From positions 310,001 to 374,000 of the forward strand of contig BROG01000553.1 of assembly GCA_030159075.1 (NCBI GenBank): DNA of 64,000 nucleotides. The letters run 5' to 3'. Position numbers and translations under genes: made by a program. A model generated the notes under the pieces. That model saw only the letters and a list, made by a program, of their open reading frames with translations, searched no databases and was not told where the DNA came from. Shown here piece after piece: positions 58,990 through 64,000 of the stretch; within the stretch, counting starts at the first letter, position 1; each line of letters opens with the position of its first letter. Origin of the DNA: Atrina japonica (taxonomy: Eukaryota; Mollusca; Bivalvia; Pterioida; Pinnidae).

Positions 58990-59694
58990 TCATATATATA
59001 TATATATATCGTTAGTTGAGAGGAGAAAACTATTGAAACTAAATGATATTATTTCCAGACCAACCTCATTTAATTGATGTTTTTATATTTGCTACTCTGG
59101 GAGAGTGAGATTGTGTTGCCTTTGATGGAATTTTCCGTTTTAAAAATTAATTTTGCTTATCTCCCATGTAAATCTAATTATAAAAACCAAATTTGACCTT
59201 GATTAATTCTCGGAGTAAAAAAAATAAAGATATGTCACCGTAAACAAAACTACAAAACTATGATAAACGAACTGTAGATTATTCACACCAAATGGACAAA
59301 AAATGATATCTGGGTATTAAAATTCAAAGGATTGGAACTATACCCACAATCCAAACCGTAAACGGCTGAGATTGTTCTGTCATGTTGTAAAATTTTACTT
59401 TACTGGGACGGACGGTAGTAATACAAAATGGCAGTTCTGTGATTTATATTTGATAAAATTATAACTTTTAAAGTATTTCTGACGAGTCATATTCGCAGTA
59501 TATTAATCAGGAAAACGATTGCTGACAGTTAATTTTAAAAAAAAGCCGTTTTGTTAAATTAATTATTTTATACTTCCTACTCAGTCTGAAAACTGTGGCA
59601 ATATTGTTAAAAAGATTCTTAACTTCAATATAGATTCCAAAACATGAGTAAGTCAAGAATATTTTTTTCTGTCCACTATCGTTAAACAGAATCC
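58990..59694. other. Non-coding stretch
   Basis: A short (AT)n run at about 58991-59009, then unique AT-rich sequence. No coding signal. Confidence 0.5.
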
Positions 59695-59890
59695 ACATTA
59701 TTTGACCAAGTTACAAACTATGGCTCCTCGATCAAGACCGCAGAAAACCAAAGCTATTACATAACAGGGACAAAAATATCGATTCTGATGTGAACGGGGT
59801 ATCCTTACTTGAACTTGAACCTTATCGACAGCGTCATAAATCACTGTCAAAAGATAACTCGGATGATGTGTGTGTGTAATATAAGGACTG
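59695..59890. repeat. Dispersed duplicate, copy 1
   Basis: Shares with 61225-61410 the ordered words TTGACCAA, ATGGCTCCTCG, GAAGACCGCAGA/CAAGACCGCAGA, ATTACATAACAGGGACAAAA, GGGTATCCTTA and GTCATAAATC. Confidence 0.75.
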
Positions 59891-60029
59891 TATGCCTTCA
59901 TTCATATCGAAAAAAAAAAACATTTTGGTAATCATAAAAAATACTAAAAAATTAAAAAAGGATATATGCATTTAATATCTTGTATGACAGGAAAATAGAT
60001 TCCATGTTACATTTGATAATATCAATTTT

Positions 60030-60190
60030 CTTAATGTCCATCATGTCAGTCACAGTAGGTTGTCGGCATGTTTAAAGAACCTTTACTGCTCAATGGGGTC
60101 GTAAGTGCCGAGCATATGCAAATTTTTGGTGACGTCTCGATATGGACTGAAATATTCTTTAGTGGGACGTTAAACAACGATAAACAAACA
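60030..60190. repeat. Molluscan-type dispersed repeat, copy 1
   Basis: Contains AAGAACCTTTACTGCTCAAT, GTGCCGAGCATATGC, GACGTCTC and TGGGACGTTAAACAACGATA, which resemble a very common molluscan interspersed repeat, from memory. Class not decided. Confidence 0.6.
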
Positions 60191-60714
60191 TAGCATCTGT
60201 GTGAAATATATTTTCACACGTAAAAAATTTTAAGTACAAATGAAATATTAATAATAAAAAATCTAAAATTCTCCGTGATTCTGCTGTTGAAGAAAATTTT
60301 TTTAAATTTATTTTTCCAAGTTTTAAAAAATATTTAACAGTTGCAGAAAAGAATTTCTCCAGACTGATTCAGAATAGATTTTTTATACTGATAGCATAGC
60401 AATATATTGGTAAGATGAATACGCGTTAAAATGCATGAAAAAATCCCTTTCATATTCGACCGGTAGTTCAAATGAGGTATAGTGCAGGCAGTATAATGAT
60501 GCCGTAGCATACTGTCTTTGCTGTCCGGCAGAAATGGTAAGATAATAAAAGCCCACTTCACAGAGTTGCTTATCACATTGTCGAACTCGTCTTTTATTCC
60601 GGCCAAAGACACACTTATAAGGTACAAATCAAGGAATTTTCAAAGGAGAGGCGTGGATGGAGTTTATTGTGGGGATAAGATACCGCAATGCATGTGGAGG
60701 ATCATGGATTTAAA

Positions 60715-60840
60715 CTTCGCCGGAGACTATTGGCCCCGTGTCACAATAGGTGTCGGCACAATGAAGAACCCTCAAGTGTCGAGCATAGGCCAACATTTTA
60801 GTTTAGCCTTTTTGTGACGTCTCCATCAGTTTGACTTTTT
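60715..60840. repeat. Molluscan-type dispersed repeat, copy 2 (partial)
   Basis: Contains GTGTCGGCACAATGAAGAAC, CCTCAAGTGTCGAGCATAGG and GTGACGTCTCCAT, aligned to copy 1 but lacking its GGGACGTTAAAC end. Confidence 0.6.
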
Positions 60841-61224
60841 AGTTTGGCTTTTCATTGATTTGTATTTCAACATATATTGACAAATATTGAAAAAAAAAAT
60901 GAAAATAAAAGTATTATGGTAACTGTTACGGTTGATCTACGTGGTTTTTCACTCAAGACATTTGCCCCACTTATTTAAAGTGGCAAGAACTACCATGGTA
61001 GACCTTTAAATAAAACAAAATATCAAAACAAAAATTATTAAACTAAATATATCTCTATGTAATTTTCAGAGCTATAAAAGGGCTATTGCAATAAACAAGG
61101 CTAGGTCTGTGAGCATCTTAGCGTTTTATGACTAAATTTTAAAGTACGGTTAATCCAAATCTGGTGTGTTTTTAAAAAATCTATTGCCCCCCCCCCAAGA
61201 ATCATCTTCGTTAATCAGAGTCAA

Positions 61225-61410
61225 CATTACTTGACCAACTTACAGTTAAATGGCTCCTCGTTGAAGACCGCAGATCAAAGCAATTACATAACAGGGACAA
61301 AACATCAAGTCTGGGTGAACAGGGTATCCTTAGTGACGGGGTCATAAATCGCCTCAAGAGAAGATAAAACTCACATTCCTATGTACACTACACGTAAGTC
61401 AAGAACTGTA
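61225..61410. repeat. Dispersed duplicate, copy 2
   Basis: Partner of 59695-59890, with several short deletions (for example, the AACTTGAACCTTATCGACAG part is missing). Confidence 0.75.
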
Positions 61411-61639
61411 TCTAGTTATATATTTATTGCTAATTAAAAAAATTAATATGGAATCTATTATAAAAACATCGGGGATATCAATGCTACATGTATATTTTAT
61501 ACCAATTTTATAACAAAAAAACAATGTATACAGTTGTCGTTTGGAGAAATGCGCTACTGAGTTAGGGTGGATAAGGGTAGATATACACAGATTATCGAAC
61601 AAAATTTTTTATTTTGAACTGTTAAAAATATAGCATGCA

Positions 61640-61865
61640 TTACATAGGCATCGGAGCCGGAGGCTAAGGGGGCGGCTAAGCCCCTCCCTTTTTTTTGGCA
61701 AGATCGGCATAGGTCTGACAAAAAATCTTTTCTCGCGTTGTGGTGCCCGTTGTCTGTGTGTTTTAATTTGGTTTAGACCCCCCCCGCACTTCTGGCGTGT
61801 GTGTGTGTTAAGTTGGTTTAGGCCCCCCCCCCCCCACTTTCAATTTGCTTGCAACGCCTATGAAT
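61640..61865. repeat. C-run-rich dispersed repeat
   Basis: Contains GGCATCGGAGCCGGAGGCTA, AGGGGGCGGCTAAGCCCCTC, GCAAGATCGGCATAGG and a tandemly doubled segment with GTTGGTTTAGGCC and long C runs. A related GGGGGCTTTGCCCCC hairpin occurs near 62128. Confidence 0.55.
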
Positions 61866-62529
61866 TAATTTCAAACGTTTTATTTTGATCGAAATCATAT
61901 TGTTAAATTGTATTTTTGGATCATTAGACGCGCCGACATTGAACTCTCGGTCACAATCAAGGGAAACTGTGCATTTGTAATTGTTTCTATCTATCTTTTT
62001 GGTCATTAAACGTCATTTTATGGTTTTTAAATTATTTTAAAGAGCGTAAAAATATATTTAAGTACAATAAAAGTAATAAATAAAGTATAATATATTTGCA
62101 TAAAGCCATATACTCGAAACCGGGGGATAGGGGGCTTTGCCCCCCCCCTCGTTTTTTGCAAAGATATTTTGCTTGTAAGCAGTATTATATTTCGTGTCAC
62201 CTGATATGATCTTGAATATGTATGTATTGGCGTGAATTTGCCAAACAATCATGACTCCCTCGTGAGTTTGGATTATCATGTTTATGTTCATCATCAATAC
62301 CGGTAAGAAATAGTCACCCACACCCCCAAAAAAAAATGCCTGTTAGTTTTATTTTAGCAACTATGTGCGAACAGACGTAGATACATAGTATGTTGAACAA
62401 TAAAAAGATCATTGTGGGTATTTTTTATTTTATCTAAACCATTATTCAGAATCATCTTTATTAGGAAATGAACAACGGTCTTTGCCATGATATGATATGA
62501 TCTCATGTAGGTCAACAATAATGAAATAT

Positions 62530-63575
62530 TAGCAGCTAATACTACCCTCCCCCCCCCCCCCCCCCCCCTATATAGATGAAAACTTACTATCATCGAAGCA
62601 GTTTTGTACCATAGCGGACGGGGGTCATAAATCGTATCTCTCTACGCGCTCTTTCTCTCTCTCTCTCTCTCTCACATGTATATAGTTGTCGTTCTGGAAG
62701 AAACACACACATGGAAACAAAACACACAAAACACACACAACACATATACAAACACAAACACAATTACAATTTAGTACATGTTTGCAAACATAGCCAACAC
62801 TTTAGCAGGGGACGGTTACTTAGTCGGACGGTTTCTTACACACAACACGCAAAATTGGTATAGAAAATATGCATGTATCATTCTGTGTCCTTTCTTATAA
62901 TATAACTTTCAGCCTATCTTATCCAATATTTGATTATATATTATTTCGTGTATATATATATATATATATATTATATATACACACACACATGTCAATCACA
63001 AGTTTAAATTGTGTTGTATATTTTATTTAAAAGAAACACATATACATACATATTCCATACATACAATTTTGATACATACAGTACACACACACATATATAC
63101 ACATGTTTTGTATATAATTTATATACACTTACTTTTTATACTTTGTAAAAATGTAACTAACACAATTACAGGTTATACACATGCAGTCGGCAAACCCAAA
63201 TTCAATTACATTAGCTTTAGAGAGAAAACCACCTGTATCTTAAAGAGACCACAGAGACAATGAAACAAAACACATGAGAAAACCACTCAGACAGACCGAA
63301 CAGAAAGAAAGAGAGAGAGATTTAAATAATCCTTTATATAAAGCCTCTTTTGAGAGACCATTTCTTTTTGTCCCATTTTGACGGAGATAGTTGAAAAAGC
63401 CACAATTCAGTCAAACGCACGGCAGATGGGGTAGAAGAACTTTGGAGTTTGTCTATCAAGAACAGGTTCCACTGATAACATTTAAGCGAATAGTAATGTA
63501 TTTTTTTTATATTTAATTAGATATTAGAGCTAGATCAGCAGCCGCTAAGTTTATATATGTACTCAAGTGATAGTT
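62530..63575. repeat. Insertion-riddled colinear copy of 57440-57985
   Basis: The order of matches is the same as at 57440-57985: AGCAGCTAATACTA, CTATATAGATGAAAAC, CT and CA runs, TATATACACTTACTTTTTAT, AGGTTATACACATGCAGT, AATAATCCTTTATATAAAGC, CCACAATTCAGT, GGCAGATGGGGT and TATATATGTACTCAAGTGAT. Between matches many extra stretches of 3 to over 100 bases appear, doubling the length. Confidence 0.85.
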
Positions 63576-64000
63576 AAATAGGTATCGCGGACGACTGTAT
63601 AGACTGATATGTAAACGATAAACGAATTAATTTTCACAAACATGCACTTGCATACACATAAACTGATGGATATAGTTAAGATAGTCCAAAGTAAACTTGA
63701 CAGGTAGGTCAGGATTGTTGATATAGCTTTTCTTTTACTTAAATGTCCTGTCAAATTTCTATCATCCCTGAATAATATGAATGTCTTTTGTTTATCAAAA
63801 CTAAACTAAATAAAACATGCCAGATGCATGCCTATAATATATGATAGATTGCCCAACGCTGTGTATAGACTTAAACTTCTGACAGATTTACATATGGAAA
63901 CAGATTTTATTCAAAAAGATAAAACATTGATGCAAATATTTGTAAAAATATTTCCTCTGGGGTAGATTTCAAGTTTCATTTGAATCATTACATTTTGAAA
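63576..64000. other. Non-coding right edge
   Basis: AT-rich sequence; no feature recognised. Confidence 0.5.

Noticed and set aside
60334..60817. Overlapping open frames of 97 and 99 residues on both strands
   Set aside because: No recognised motif, both strands open, and the right half is a dispersed molluscan repeat.

Overview
This is a eukaryotic, AT-rich window that fits a lophotrochozoan, most probably a bivalve mollusc. The evidence is large introns, abundant tRNA-headed SINEs whose tails resemble common molluscan repeats, copies of a repeat carrying GGGACGTTAAAC, and a very high minisatellite load. The species cannot be read from the window.

The only protein-coding gene I can support lies on the minus strand. 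It is a canonical ankyrin (membrane-spectrin adaptor, orthologous to vertebrate ANK1/2/3) and is read from about 24.2 kb leftwards to the window edge. I placed 17 exons with consensus splice sites (positions 21680 down to 354). They encode the first 20 of the usual 24 ankyrin repeats, almost always one 33-residue repeat per exon, and every junction is phase 0. A 30-base microexon (13920-13949) sits between repeats 6 and 7, where vertebrate ANK2/ANK3 have a short insert with a VNxTT core. A predicted first coding exon (24191-24211, or to 24232) joins in frame and has a TATA-like box about 140-170 bases upstream. Repeats 21-24, the ZU5-ZU5-UPA module, the death domain and the tail must lie beyond position 1.

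The introns and the roughly 40 kb to the right of the first exon hold no further gene I can support. They are filled with tandem arrays (periods of about 20, 24, 30, 34, 37, 38, 43, 46, 50, 63, 80 and 100 bases), SINEs, small TA-flanked inverted-repeat elements and microsatellites. Long open frames there are by-products of arrays with periods divisible by three. Notable structures are a 1-kb element cleanly inserted with a TA duplication into a 30-base satellite, a minisatellite grown from an internal piece of a SINE, a 50-base array of paired E-box palindromes just upstream of the predicted first exon, and a colinear second copy of a 0.55-kb segment stretched to about 1 kb by many short insertions. 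The segment from about 58.0 to 59.0 kb is CpG-rich compared with the rest and could be regulatory, but this is unproven.
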